From: Bacteroidota bacterium
GTDB lineage: Bacteria; Bacteroidota; Bacteroidia; Bacteroidales; Lentimicrobiaceae
Assembly: GCA_023417935.1 (NCBI GenBank)
Contig: JAEZDY010000024.1
Span: 310,001 to 374,000, forward strand
DNA: 64,000 nucleotides
Direction: 5' to 3'
How positions within the stretch are numbered: position 1 is the stretch's first letter; each line of letters begins with the position of its first letter. Shown piece by piece: positions 51,222 through 59,840 of this stretch. The notes beneath the pieces are model-generated. The model was not told where the DNA came from and made no database searches. It saw only the letters and a program-made list of their open reading frames with translations. The position numbers were made by a program, and so were the translations under genes.

Positions 51222-53060
51222 TTACTCAACTGTAACACTCTTAGCTAGATTACGGGGCTGATCAACGTTGCAGCCTCTTAAAACAGCTACATGATACGAA
51301 AGCAGTTGCAGAGGTATTGTGGCAATCAGAGGCACCAGCATCTCTTCGGTTTCAGGCACTTCTATATAATGATCGGCTAACTGCTTAACAGTTTCATCTC
51401 CCTCAGTAATTATTGCAATTATTTTCCCTTTACGTGCTTTTACTTCCTGGATGTTTGAAATCACCTTCTGATAAGTCCCTTTATTTGTTGCGATGATCAC
51501 AACAGGCATTTCTTCATCAATGAGTGCAATTGGTCCATGTTTCATTTCCGCTGCCGGATAACCCTCGGCATGTATATATGAAATTTCCTTAAGCTTAAGG
51601 GCACCTTCCATTGCTACAGGGTAATTATATCCACGACCCAGATATAATGCATTCCTTGAATCTTTAAATATATGAGCAATTTCAATGATCTTATCGTTAA
51701 CCAACAATGTTTTCTCAACTTTTGCAGGTATCGAATCAAGTTCAGTTATGAGTTGATGGAATCTTGATTTTGAAATCGTACCCTTGCTTTCCGCAATCAT
51801 TAGAGCCATTAGTGTAAGCAGGGTTACCTGGGCTGTAAAGGCCTTTGTTGATGCAACACCAATTTCAGGGCCTGCGTGAGTATATGACCCGGCATGAGTA
51901 GCACGGGCAATGGAGGACCCAACAACATTGCAAATGCCAATTATTGTTGCTCCCTTTGATTTAGCAAGTTCAATTGCTGCTAATGTATCGGCAGTTTCAC
52001 CTGATTGGGATATAGCAATTACAACATCATCTTCATAAATCACAGGATTTCGGTACCTGAATTCTGATGCATATTCTATTTCAACCGGGATACGCGCAAG
52101 CTCTTCAATAAGGTACTCTCCTACAATTCCTGCATGCCATGATGTACCACAGGCAATGATAATTATGCGCTTGGCGTTCACCATTTTTTGCTTGTACTCA
52201 CTAATACCACCTAATGATACAACTCCAAGTTGTGCATTTAGCCTGCCGCGCATGCTATCACGGATGGATCGGGGCTGCTCGTATATCTCCTTTAACATGA
52301 AATGTTCGAAACCTTCTTTTTCAAGTGCACTCAAGTTGATTTCAAGTGTTTGAACATAAGGTGTTTTCTCAATGTTGGAAATGGTCTTTATCTTGAAATC
52401 TCCATTACGGGAAATAACAGCAATTTCTTCATCATTTAAGTATACCACATCGCGTGTATACTCAACTATTGGTGTGGCATCTGAAGCTACATAGAATTCC
52501 TTATCACCGATACCTACTACAAGCGGGCTTCCTTTACGTGCAACAATAAGTTTAGCATCTTCATGCTTATCAATGATAACGATTGCGTAAGCACCCACTA
52601 CCTGATTTAGTGCAATCTGTAGAGCCTCTTCCAGTGGTACTGCTTCGTTCAGTTGAATGTCTTCAATAAGATGAATAAGTACCTCAGTGTCAGTTTCACT
52701 TTCAAACTTGTAGCCTCGTTTAATGAGTTCCTGTTTAAGAGGGGCGTAATTCTCAATAATACCATTATGAATAATGGCTAAGTTTTTGGAGGATGAAAAA
52801 TGAGGATGGGCATTTACATCATTTGGCTCACCGTGGGTTGCCCAACGGGTATGTGCAATCCCTATTGTGCCAGTTACATCTTTACCTTTAACTGACTCTT
52901 CAAGATCTGATACCTTGCCTCTCGTTTTATAAAGTTTGAGATCTGAGTTTAATAAAGCAACTCCGGCACTGTCATATCCTCTGTATTCCAGTCGGTGAAG
53001 ACCTTTTATCAGGATAGGGTAGGCTTGCTTTGGGCCAATATACGCTACAATTCCACACAT
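51222..53060 (-). CDS. glmS: Glucosamine-6-phosphate synthase (isomerizing)
   Basis: The protein has 612 residues from ATG 53060, so the mature N-terminus begins with the catalytic Cys (MCGIVAYIG). A longer frame to 53141 would bury this Cys and run across the promoter. The glutaminase domain (1-~240) has HTRWATHGEPNDVNAHPH and HNGIIENY. Two SIS isomerase domains follow (~290-430, ~460-600) with ACGTSWHAG, SQSGETADTLAAI and the C-terminal LAKSVTVE. It makes glucosamine-6-phosphate from fructose-6-phosphate and glutamine, the first step to UDP-GlcNAc. No glmS ribozyme was recognised; a palindrome marks the promoter. Confidence 0.97.
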   Translation of the reverse strand: MCGIVAYIGPKQAYPILIKGLHRLEYRGYDSAGVALLNSDLKLYKTRGKVSDLEESVKGKDVTGTIGIAHTRWATHGEPNDVNAHPHFSSSKNLAIIHNGIIENYAPLKQELIKRGYKFESETDTEVLIHLIEDIQLNEAVPLEEALQIALNQVVGAYAIVIIDKHEDAKLIVARKGSPLVVGIGDKEFYVASDATPIVEYTRDVVYLNDEEIAVISRNGDFKIKTISNIEKTPYVQTLEINLSALEKEGFEHFMLKEIYEQPRSIRDSMRGRLNAQLGVVSLGGISEYKQKMVNAKRIIIIACGTSWHAGIVGEYLIEELARIPVEIEYASEFRYRNPVIYEDDVVIAISQSGETADTLAAIELAKSKGATIIGICNVVGSSIARATHAGSYTHAGPEIGVASTKAFTAQVTLLTLMALMIAESKGTISKSRFHQLITELDSIPAKVEKTLLVNDKIIEIAHIFKDSRNALYLGRGYNYPVAMEGALKLKEISYIHAEGYPAAEMKHGPIALIDEEMPVVIIATNKGTYQKVISNIQEVKARKGKIIAIITEGDETVKQLADHYIEVPETEEMLVPLIATIPLQLLSYHVAVLRGCNVDQPRNLAKSVTVE

Positions 53061-53097
53061 GAATTTTAGTTCTTTAAATATCAAACAATTAGGGCGG

Positions 53098-53105
53098 CTA
53101 AAGTA
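53098..53105 (-). promoter_or_regulatory. -7-like box for glmS
   Basis: The minus strand reads TACTTTAG, one base off TAnnTTTG, 37 bp before ATG 53060. Confidence 0.5.
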
Positions 53106-53107
53106 CG

Positions 53108-53126
53108 CAACATTTGTAAAATGTTG
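53108..53126. promoter_or_regulatory. Inverted repeat at the glmS promoter (possible operator)
   Basis: CAACATTT and AAATGTTG are exact reverse complements around GTA. The site lies 2 bp upstream of the -7 box, in the spacer region between -33 and -7, a normal position for a repressor site. No regulator is identified. Confidence 0.5.
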
Positions 53127-53158
53127 TTTAAGAAAAAACACAATTAATGCATTTTTCT

Positions 53159-54499
53159 TTAGCGCAACGGAGTATAATAAATTACAAGGCGCATTCTGCC
53201 AACTTCAGATTTAGGGCCATTTAAAACTAACCGGTTAGAACTTAGAGAGCCACCTGCAGCAAATAATACTAATGGATTGTCGACCTTTTCAGGATTAAGC
53301 AAACGTTGCTGGACATAACGGGTAATGCGTATACGGTATTGTTTATTATCCTTTGCATTTCCATCAATATGACCTGGCTTGTCATTCTCATCGGCTATAT
53401 ACTTTAAGTCATATTTAACCTTTCCGGTAATTGAATCAATGCTTTTATAACCTTCTCCTATACCTATGAGCGCCGGCACCGGGTAATCTTCATCAGGTAT
53501 TGCATTTTCAAATATCAGAGCGGCTTCATGAACGGCTATGTTAAGTTTGGCAAGTGAATCGAGGTAAGGGAACCTGAGTAATACTTTTGTGCCTGCCATT
53601 GATTGAATAAACAACCTGTCACCACCTGCTGTTGAGTCGCCGTTTAACTGCTCAAGCAGCACAGGGTCAGCTCCTTCATAATCATAATGGTTATAGTTAT
53701 TAAATCTGCCTGCAAATGAATTTACCGGAAAGAAATGTGTTATGGTATCAGGGGTTGATGAGTCAGTATTAGTACGATAATATAAGGATATGCGTGACTG
53801 TGGGTGCGTAAGGTCCATATACATGATTGCCCCTGAGTTTGGAGTGGTTGCTTTTGCTGCAGTTAAATAGATCCCTTTGAAATAATCAGTAAAAGCTTTA
53901 TTTGAGCTATATGCCGTATCAGGAGCCGTAATAAATTTGTTTGCAAATTCAGCTGAGAGCACAATTCTCATATGGGCTACAATTTTAACTCCATCAATTG
54001 AATCATAATGTGTTAAATTGGGTACAAATGTAGCTTGCCCGATCAGTTCAGGAGCAAAAGGCAGGGTGCTGTTTTGATAATAAGGGATTGACTTATTGAT
54101 GGTATCATTGAGTTGGTAAACTTCAATTTGCTGAGTAGCATTTTTATCACCATACAGACCTTTAAAAGGAATGGTGAGTACCATTGAGTCAACAATAGTA
54201 TTTGTACCTATCTCTGGCCTGTTTGTTAGAAGAAACTGTGTATAAATAGATGCAGTGGTTGTTCCAAAAGCCGGGTCAGCCATTGAACCGAGCAGGCTGG
54301 TGGCAAGAGCAGTTGTGTTTAGTTTCTCCTCCCTGAGTGTATATGCAAAAATGGTAGTTGTATCTATAATTGCATGATTAAGCAGATCGCTTTCAGGAAC
54401 CAGGTCAAGACCAAGTAGTTCAGGGTCTTTACTGCATGACCATAAAACTGTGAGAAGCACAAGTAAGAGTGTGATCCTGTGAATAATAGATTGGCGCAC
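53159..54499 (-). CDS. DUF4270 family lipoprotein
   Basis: The protein has 446 residues from GTG 54499, which gives a compact lipoprotein signal (VRQSIIHRITLLLVLLTVLWS then Cys22). A TTG at 54535 would add 12 residues and cannot be excluded. The mature N-terminus DPELLGLDLVPESDLLNHAIIDTTTIFAYT and LLGSMADPAFGTTTASIYTQFLL are characteristic of DUF4270. The family is beta-rich, Bacteroidota-restricted and of unknown function, expected at the outer membrane. It begins ~44 bp after the GT5-like gene (8 bp with the TTG start), so the two are co-transcribed. Confidence 0.85.
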   Translation of the reverse strand: MRQSIIHRITLLLVLLTVLWSCSKDPELLGLDLVPESDLLNHAIIDTTTIFAYTLREEKLNTTALATSLLGSMADPAFGTTTASIYTQFLLTNRPEIGTNTIVDSMVLTIPFKGLYGDKNATQQIEVYQLNDTINKSIPYYQNSTLPFAPELIGQATFVPNLTHYDSIDGVKIVAHMRIVLSAEFANKFITAPDTAYSSNKAFTDYFKGIYLTAAKATTPNSGAIMYMDLTHPQSRISLYYRTNTDSSTPDTITHFFPVNSFAGRFNNYNHYDYEGADPVLLEQLNGDSTAGGDRLFIQSMAGTKVLLRFPYLDSLAKLNIAVHEAALIFENAIPDEDYPVPALIGIGEGYKSIDSITGKVKYDLKYIADENDKPGHIDGNAKDNKQYRIRITRYVQQRLLNPEKVDNPLVLFAAGGSLSSNRLVLNGPKSEVGRMRLVIYYTPLR

Positions 54500-54543
54500 G
54501 GTGTAATGGTTTAGATTAGTTAAAAAGTGATGCAAGTTAGCCG

Positions 54544-55368
54544 TTAATCATGAGAGGTAGCAGGCGTTTCGAGGATTTTATCATAAAATTTGTTATAAGC
54601 ATCAAGGTATTTCTCTCCTTGGTATGGCAAAATTGGTTTGCCTGAAGCTTCTGCATATTCCATTAATTCGGGGCTTACATTCTCACTACCAATTACTATA
54701 CCCTCCGAAAAATCAATTGCTGATTTCATCATGGCTAAATAACCGGGATTCTTGAAATAACGCAGGTCCTTACTGGTTATTCCATCAAGCTTAATTTTAT
54801 TTGCAAAATCTTTATTCATTGCTTCGTCGAAGCTATCGTCATATAATGAAGTAACGAGTTTTGTATCGGTAAAAAGTGGGTTTTCCCTGAAAGCTCTTTT
54901 TATGTATAATGGAATAAGGCTTGTCATCCATCCATGGCAATGCACCAGGTCAGGTGACCAGCCTAATTTTTTTGCCGTTTCAATGACGCCTCTTGAAAAA
55001 AAGATGGCTCTCTCATCATTGTCCTTAAAAAACTTATTGTTCTTATCCCGGAACATGTATTTCCGTTGAAAATAATCATCATTATCAATGAAATAAATTT
55101 GCATTCGAGCTGCCTGAATAGAAGCAACCTTGATTATAAGTGGATGATCGGTATCATCTATGATCAGGTTCATGCCCGACAAGCGAATAACCTCATGCAA
55201 TTGATTTCTACGCTCATTGATATGGCCAAATCGGGGCATAAAAGTTCTTATTTCACGACCTTTTTCCTGAATGCCCTGGGGAAGATAACGACCTATAGTT
55301 CCCATCTGGCTATCTTTCAAATACGGAACTATTTCCTGAGATACAAAGAGTATCCTCGTTTTTTCCAT
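54544..55368 (-). CDS. Short glycogen/starch synthase-like (GT5 N-domain) protein
   Basis: The protein has 274 residues, versus ~480 for a full glycogen synthase. It matches only the N-terminal Rossmann half: RILFVSQEIVPYLKD, MPRFGHINERRNQLHEVIRLSGM, DLVHCHGWMTSLIPLYIK and SLYDDSFDEAMNKDF. The donor-binding KxGGL motif is replaced by LKDSQMGTIGRY (17-28), and the C-terminal GT-B domain with the catalytic EPCG region is absent. No frame continues it downstream, so this is not a frameshift. Such half-proteins are recurrent in Bacteroidota beside DUF4270 genes. It is unlikely to make glycogen; a binding or regulatory role is possible but unproven. Confidence 0.85.
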   Translation of the reverse strand: MEKTRILFVSQEIVPYLKDSQMGTIGRYLPQGIQEKGREIRTFMPRFGHINERRNQLHEVIRLSGMNLIIDDTDHPLIIKVASIQAARMQIYFIDNDDYFQRKYMFRDKNNKFFKDNDERAIFFSRGVIETAKKLGWSPDLVHCHGWMTSLIPLYIKRAFRENPLFTDTKLVTSLYDDSFDEAMNKDFANKIKLDGITSKDLRYFKNPGYLAMMKSAIDFSEGIVIGSENVSPELMEYAEASGKPILPYQGEKYLDAYNKFYDKILETPATSHD

Positions 55369-55396
55369 AAGTTTCCCTTTTTTTTCTTTCGAAATG

Positions 55397-55404
55397 CAAA
55401 ATTA
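55397..55404 (-). promoter_or_regulatory. -7 promoter box for the GT5-like/DUF4270 operon
   Basis: The minus strand reads TAATTTTG, a perfect match, 28 bp before ATG 55368. It lies in the 361-bp divergent gap 55369-55729, whose only other recognised element is the box at 55665. Confidence 0.6.
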
Positions 55405-55664
55405 ACAAATATTTAGCAAACTTTTACCATATCTCATTATTCAATTGCTAATCAGTGCAAAACATTTTTTTTGCAATAGGTTTTTAACGCCATCCATGTG
55501 GGTTTTATGATTTTAAATTTTGCGGCATTGATAACAGATGTGGAAATCAGTTAAATGCAGAAAGATCTCATTATTTAAAATAATTCTAGGTTAAACAGTT
55601 GATTATCTTCAATTGGGAAACAAAATTCTGACTGAAATTAAGCGATTGACCCAACAAATAATTA

Positions 55665-55672
55665 TAAATTTG
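55665..55672 (+). promoter_or_regulatory. -7 promoter box for the fused flavoenzyme
   Basis: TAAATTTG is a perfect match, 57 bp before ATG 55730. No clear -33 element. Confidence 0.55.
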
Positions 55673-55729
55673 CCGATTCTATTATAACATCGTAAAACTA
55701 TCTTCTACAATTCTTAACATACAGGCAAA

Positions 55730-58700
55730 ATGCATAAAATCAGTTCACATCCCATCCTTGAAATTGCGCCCTCAGAAGAGGTAATATTTGAATACCAAGG
55801 AACTAAAGTTGTTGGAGAAAAAGGGTTTACCATTGCTGCAGCCCTTCACCAGGCTGGATTTCCTATACATAGTCATAGCCTCCAGAACAGGGAAAGAAGC
55901 CTTGAATGCGGTATTGGAAAATGTGGTGCATGTGAAATGCTTGTTGATGGGCAAATAAAACGAATTTGTATTACCCAGGTTGATGGTGTTAAGAATGTGA
56001 GTGAAATACCTCACGACCTTGCGCCTGGCTTTACACCAATTGTCTCTGATGAACCGATAAAGGTGTATAGAACTGATGTTGTGATCATTGGTGCAGGTCC
56101 TGCCGGTTTGGCAGCACGGGAAGAATTGAATAAGCAGGGTGTTGATAATATTGTTATTGATAACAACGAGCACATAGGTGGCCAATTTTTAATGCAAACA
56201 CACCAGTTTTTCTTTTTTGAGAAAGAAAAGAAATTTGGCGGCATGAGAGGATTTGAAATTGCTCAAACCCTTGCAGGAGATGATCGATCAGGTATCTTTC
56301 TAAACAGTACAGTTTGGGATATACTTGAAGGTAAACGTGTTGCGGTTAAAAACATTAAGACCAACGAGGTCTATTATGTAGAGGCTCAATACATGGTTGT
56401 TGCAACAGGTGCCGTTCCTTTTATGCCCGCATTTGAAAATGATGATCTGCCAGGCGTATACACTGCCGCTGTTGTTCAGAAAATGATGAACACAGAGTTG
56501 ACCCTGCTTGGTAAAAACATTTTAACAGTTGGTGCAGGTAATATTGGATATCTTACCTCATACCAGCTAATGCAGGCTGGTGCTAACGTGCGCGCTATTA
56601 TAGAAGCTCAGCCATTTGAAGGCGGTTTCCCGGTTCAAGCTAACAGGGTAAGACGTTTGGGTATACCTGTTCTACTGTCACATATTCTTCTCAAAGCCAT
56701 TCCCAATGAAAACCGTGATGGTATTGTTGGAGCTGTTGTTGCAAAGTGTGAGAACTTTAAACCAATACCCGGTACTGAGCTGTTGATTGAAGGAATTGAT
56801 GCTATTAACATTTGTACAGGGTTGGTTTCAGACGACCAGCTACTGATAAAAGGAAACGAGATATTCGGTCGCCAATGCTTTGGTGCCGGTGATGCAATAA
56901 GAATTGGTGAAGGTACAAGTGCAGTGCTCAAAGGTAGGCAAGTTGCCTTCGAGATTTTATCTGAAATGGGTAAACGTTTCAAATATGATGAGTATCTGAG
57001 CGTTTCAAAAGAATATATTGACTCACAACAACATCCGCAACGGGTAATTGACAGGCCATACATACCATCAAGTGACAGAATGAGCAGTAAACCATTTGTT
57101 CAGATCGACTGCCTTTATGGTTTTGCATGTAATCCGTGCGAGTTCTCCTGTAAACATGGTGCAATAACCAAGACTTCTACCAGTACAGTTCCTCAAATTG
57201 ATTTTGATAAATGCATTGGTTGTATGGACTGTGTATACCAATGCCCGGGATTAGCGATATTTGGTTACAACCTGAAAAAAGACTGGTTATTCCTTCCCAT
57301 AGAGTATAAAGCGGAGGAGTTGTCGGATGTTTATTTGGTTGATAATAATGGCAAGATACTCGGTAATGGCATCATTGAAAAAATCCTTAAAAAGCAGAAT
57401 AAAACCAACATTGCACGAGTAAAATCCCTTGATCTTCATAATGAAGACCTGGTGAATGTGAGGGGATTTATAGTTAAAGAAAATTTTCCTCAGCCATTGG
57501 AGATAACTCCGGTTAATTTTGAAGATCATGAGAAGATGTATGTTTGCCACTGTGACGATGTTACACTTGATGAGATACTACATACTATAGGTGAACGTAA
57601 ATTTATTTCAGTTGATGAGGTAAAACATACAACCCGTTTGGGAATGGGAGCATGCAGGGGTAAGCGATGCATCAGGAGATTGAAGCAAACGCTAACCGGT
57701 TATGGGATCACAGTAGTTGGTGAAGCAACTCCGCGTGGACCTCTATCAAATCAGCTTACTATGGGTGAACTATTCCCTCATCAGCAGCACGAGAAGATTT
57801 ATATTAACTCCAGGAATAACGGCATTAAACGTGTTGATGTGCAAGCGCTTGTTAGTGGGGGCGGAATTGCTGGTTCAGCTCTTTTCAGGTATCTGTCAGA
57901 AGCCGGTATGAAACCTGTGCTGGTAAATTCTGAAAGAGGATCATCATGGAGAAACATTGCCGGTGGACGCCCAGCTTTCAGTTTGCCAGAGTTGGCTGAT
58001 ATTGCTCGTAAGAACCTGGAGATATTCAAAGACCTTCAGAATATCTCAAATGTAAATTTCCGCCAAATCAATTATGTGAATTTTGCTCATGATGAGCAGG
58101 TAATGCAAGCACTTGAAAATTCACGTGCCTGGTCAGATGCTTACATGATTGAACCTAAAGACTTTAGCAAACACATATCTTCATATATAAACCCCCATTT
58201 GAAAAAATATCAGGGAGCACTCATCACTAAAGATTGCTGGCAGGCTACACCTGGTTTGGTGCTTGATTTGATCAGGCGAATTGGAATTGAAAATGGGGGT
58301 ACTATTAAAGAAGATTGCCGTATCATTGATGTTAGAAAAGAGGGAAATAAGTATATAGTTCTTGCCCAGGACCATGAGAAAGATTACCTGGAGTACCATA
58401 CCGAAATTTTCATCAATGCGATGGGTCACGAAGCTGGAAAGTTTGCTTCAAAATTAGGATTGGAGACAGGAATTTATCCTGTTAAACATCAGGCCTTTAT
58501 CACACGTAGGCTGCCTATGATGGGTAATAATGGAAATCCGCTTGATATGATAATCGACAGACGAAAGTACAAGGGATTTGTTGCAGTTTATGGGCAGCAG
58601 CTTGCTGAAACGGGGCAGATTATTGGTTGTGCTTCACCTTCTGTTGATCCATTGGAAACAGGTCAAAACCTTAAGATAAATTCCAAACAATTTTTAGAGA

Positions 58701-58963
58701 TAGTTTCAGAAGTATTCGTTGATTGGTTCCCTAATTTATCATCTGTAGGTTTCCAGGCAGTATGGGCAGGTTATTACGTTGAGCCACGGATGATACTCGA
58801 TACTGAGAATGGACTTTTAGTTGGTTTAAGGGGCCAGGGTTATATGCTAGGCCAATACCTGGCGAAGTTGTATGTTGACAAGCTAACAGGAAAGAATGTT
58901 CCTGAATATATGGAACGCCTGAAATTATCAGGTGATGGGTTACCTGAGAAGGCTTTCAAATAG
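55730..58963 (+). CDS. Single-chain multi-cofactor FAD oxidoreductase (HcnABC-like fusion)
   Basis: The protein has 1077 residues with no signal peptide. Order: (1) [2Fe-2S] domain, ~10-110, C60, C65, C68 and C80 (ECGIGKCGACEMLVDG), like HcnA; (2) pyridine-nucleotide/FAD module, ~115-430, GAGPAG at 121-126, like HcnB or sarcosine oxidase alpha; (3) 2x[4Fe-4S] module with C461/C467/C470/C474 and C495/C498/C501/C505; (4) BFD-like [2Fe-2S] domain with C606/C608/C642/C647; (5) D-amino-acid-oxidase-type FAD domain, ~704-1060, GGGIAG at 710-715, like HcnC. HcnABC, opine oxidase, hydroxyproline and archaeal proline dehydrogenases keep these on separate chains. It probably oxidises an amino or imino acid, passing electrons through Fe-S clusters. 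Substrate unknown. Monocistronic. Confidence 0.85.
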   Translation: MHKISSHPILEIAPSEEVIFEYQGTKVVGEKGFTIAAALHQAGFPIHSHSLQNRERSLECGIGKCGACEMLVDGQIKRICITQVDGVKNVSEIPHDLAPGFTPIVSDEPIKVYRTDVVIIGAGPAGLAAREELNKQGVDNIVIDNNEHIGGQFLMQTHQFFFFEKEKKFGGMRGFEIAQTLAGDDRSGIFLNSTVWDILEGKRVAVKNIKTNEVYYVEAQYMVVATGAVPFMPAFENDDLPGVYTAAVVQKMMNTELTLLGKNILTVGAGNIGYLTSYQLMQAGANVRAIIEAQPFEGGFPVQANRVRRLGIPVLLSHILLKAIPNENRDGIVGAVVAKCENFKPIPGTELLIEGIDAINICTGLVSDDQLLIKGNEIFGRQCFGAGDAIRIGEGTSAVLKGRQVAFEILSEMGKRFKYDEYLSVSKEYIDSQQHPQRVIDRPYIPSSDRMSSKPFVQIDCLYGFACNPCEFSCKHGAITKTSTSTVPQIDFDKCIGCMDCVYQCPGLAIFGYNLKKDWLFLPIEYKAEELSDVYLVDNNGKILGNGIIEKILKKQNKTNIARVKSLDLHNEDLVNVRGFIVKENFPQPLEITPVNFEDHEKMYVCHCDDVTLDEILHTIGERKFISVDEVKHTTRLGMGACRGKRCIRRLKQTLTGYGITVVGEATPRGPLSNQLTMGELFPHQQHEKIYINSRNNGIKRVDVQALVSGGGIAGSALFRYLSEAGMKPVLVNSERGSSWRNIAGGRPAFSLPELADIARKNLEIFKDLQNISNVNFRQINYVNFAHDEQVMQALENSRAWSDAYMIEPKDFSKHISSYINPHLKKYQGALITKDCWQATPGLVLDLIRRIGIENGGTIKEDCRIIDVRKEGNKYIVLAQDHEKDYLEYHTEIFINAMGHEAGKFASKLGLETGIYPVKHQAFITRRLPMMGNNGNPLDMIIDRRKYKGFVAVYGQQLAETGQIIGCASPSVDPLETGQNLKINSKQFLEIVSEVFVDWFPNLSSVGFQAVWAGYYVEPRMILDTENGLLVGLRGQGYMLGQYLAKLYVDKLTGKNVPEYMERLKLSGDGLPEKAFK

Positions 58964-58994
58964 TTAAAACACTGAATTTCGGTTTTTTAACTAT
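58960..58994 (+). terminator. AT-rich stem-loop after the flavoenzyme gene
   Basis: ATAGTTAAAA and TTTTAACTAT pair over 10 bp, with an inner ACTGA/TCGGT stem. The hairpin starts at the stop codon and lacks a following T-run, so it is a weak candidate. Confidence 0.4.
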
Positions 58995-59011
58995 TGTATT
59001 GCAATAAAATT

Positions 59012-59042
59012 TTTGCGAATACAATAATATTTGCTACTTTTG
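59012..59042 (+). promoter_or_regulatory. Promoter for yceD-rpmF-plsX-fabH
   Basis: TTTG (59012-59015), a 19-bp spacer and TACTTTTG (59035-59042) form the best complete -33/-7 pair in the window. Transcription should start near 59049, which rules out the upstream ATG at 58994 for yceD. Confidence 0.75.
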
Positions 59043-59068
59043 CACCCCTAAAACTAAACCATAAAGCT

Positions 59069-59590
59069 GTGGATTACTTAAAAAACTTTGTAATTCCATT
59101 TGTAGGGTTGAGTGCCGGTGAACATCAGTTCGACTATATAATTGATGACAAGTTCTTTGCATGTTTTGAGTTTTCAGAAATAAAGCGGGCCCATGTAGCA
59201 TTAAATGTCAATCTCGATAAGCGTGACCGCATGTTGATTTTTACTTTTACTATGCTGGGTACACTCGAGGTTACTTGTAGCAGATGTCTTGATCAATTTG
59301 AGTATCCTGTTGATGCCGAGGAAGTATTGTATGTTAAATACGGGCAGGAGTATAAAGAAGAAGATGATGATGTTATCATAATACCTGAGTCAGAATCACA
59401 AATCAATATAGCACCGTTCATTTATGATTATCTCAATTTGATTGTGCCATACAGGGTTGTTCATCCTGAAAATGAGCAGGGTGAATCAGCCTGCGATCCG
59501 GATGTTATTAGTCGTATTGCACAAAGTTCAGAGCCAAAAGAAGATATCGACCCAAGATGGGATAAATTAAAAGGTCTTAATTTAGAATAA
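59069..59590 (+). CDS. yceD: YceD/DUF177 family protein
   Basis: The protein has 173 residues from GTG 59069 (VDYLKNFVIPFVGLSAGEHQF). The ATG at 58994 lies upstream of the promoter and would add 25 atypical residues. The CxxC motif in LGTLEVTCSRCLDQFEYPVDAEEVLYVKYG and the acidic tail ending WDKLKGLNL are diagnostic. In bacteria DUF177 proteins are linked to 23S rRNA accumulation or large-subunit assembly. The next gene, rpmF, encodes a large-subunit protein 28 bp downstream, the common arrangement. Confidence 0.9.
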   Translation: MDYLKNFVIPFVGLSAGEHQFDYIIDDKFFACFEFSEIKRAHVALNVNLDKRDRMLIFTFTMLGTLEVTCSRCLDQFEYPVDAEEVLYVKYGQEYKEEDDDVIIIPESESQINIAPFIYDYLNLIVPYRVVHPENEQGESACDPDVISRIAQSSEPKEDIDPRWDKLKGLNLE

Positions 59591-59618
59591 TACTAATCAA
59601 TTAAAAAAGTAAGTAGAA

Positions 59619-59804
59619 ATGCCAAATCCAAAACATAGGTTTTCAAAAACCAGGACAGCAAAAAGAAGAACGCATTACAAGGCAGTTGCTCCTACTATTA
59701 CTATTTGCTCAAATTGCGGAACTTCTGTATTATACCACAGAGTATGCACTGATTGCGGATATTACAAAGGAAAGCTGGCCATTGAGAAAGCAACCACAGC
59801 TTAG
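59619..59804 (+). CDS. rpmF: 50S ribosomal protein L32
   Basis: The protein has 61 residues. The start MPNPKHRFSKTRTAKRRTHY and a zinc ribbon with CSNC and CTDC identify the zinc-binding (C+) form of L32, a late-assembling protein of the large subunit. It sits between yceD and plsX, as in very many bacteria, with gaps of 28 and 36 bp. Confidence 0.97.
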   Translation: MPNPKHRFSKTRTAKRRTHYKAVAPTITICSNCGTSVLYHRVCTDCGYYKGKLAIEKATTA

Positions 59805-59840
59805 TTTCTTTCCGGGTCTTTCTAACTTAACTTTAGTCAG

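Noticed and set aside
53061..53141. 27-codon N-terminal extension of glmS
   Set aside because: GlmS needs Cys right after the initiator Met; the extension also crosses the -7 box and palindrome.
53061..53158. glmS ribozyme before glmS
   Set aside because: The leader is too short and lacks any recognisable ribozyme core; the only structure is the promoter palindrome.
54544..55368. Frameshifted or truncated glycogen synthase pseudogene
   Set aside because: No frame downstream encodes the missing C-terminal domain; the next gene is an intact DUF4270 lipoprotein.
58994..59068. 25-codon N-terminal extension of yceD from ATG 58994
   Set aside because: The best -33/-7 pair lies inside it, so it would not be transcribed; GTG 59069 gives the family length.
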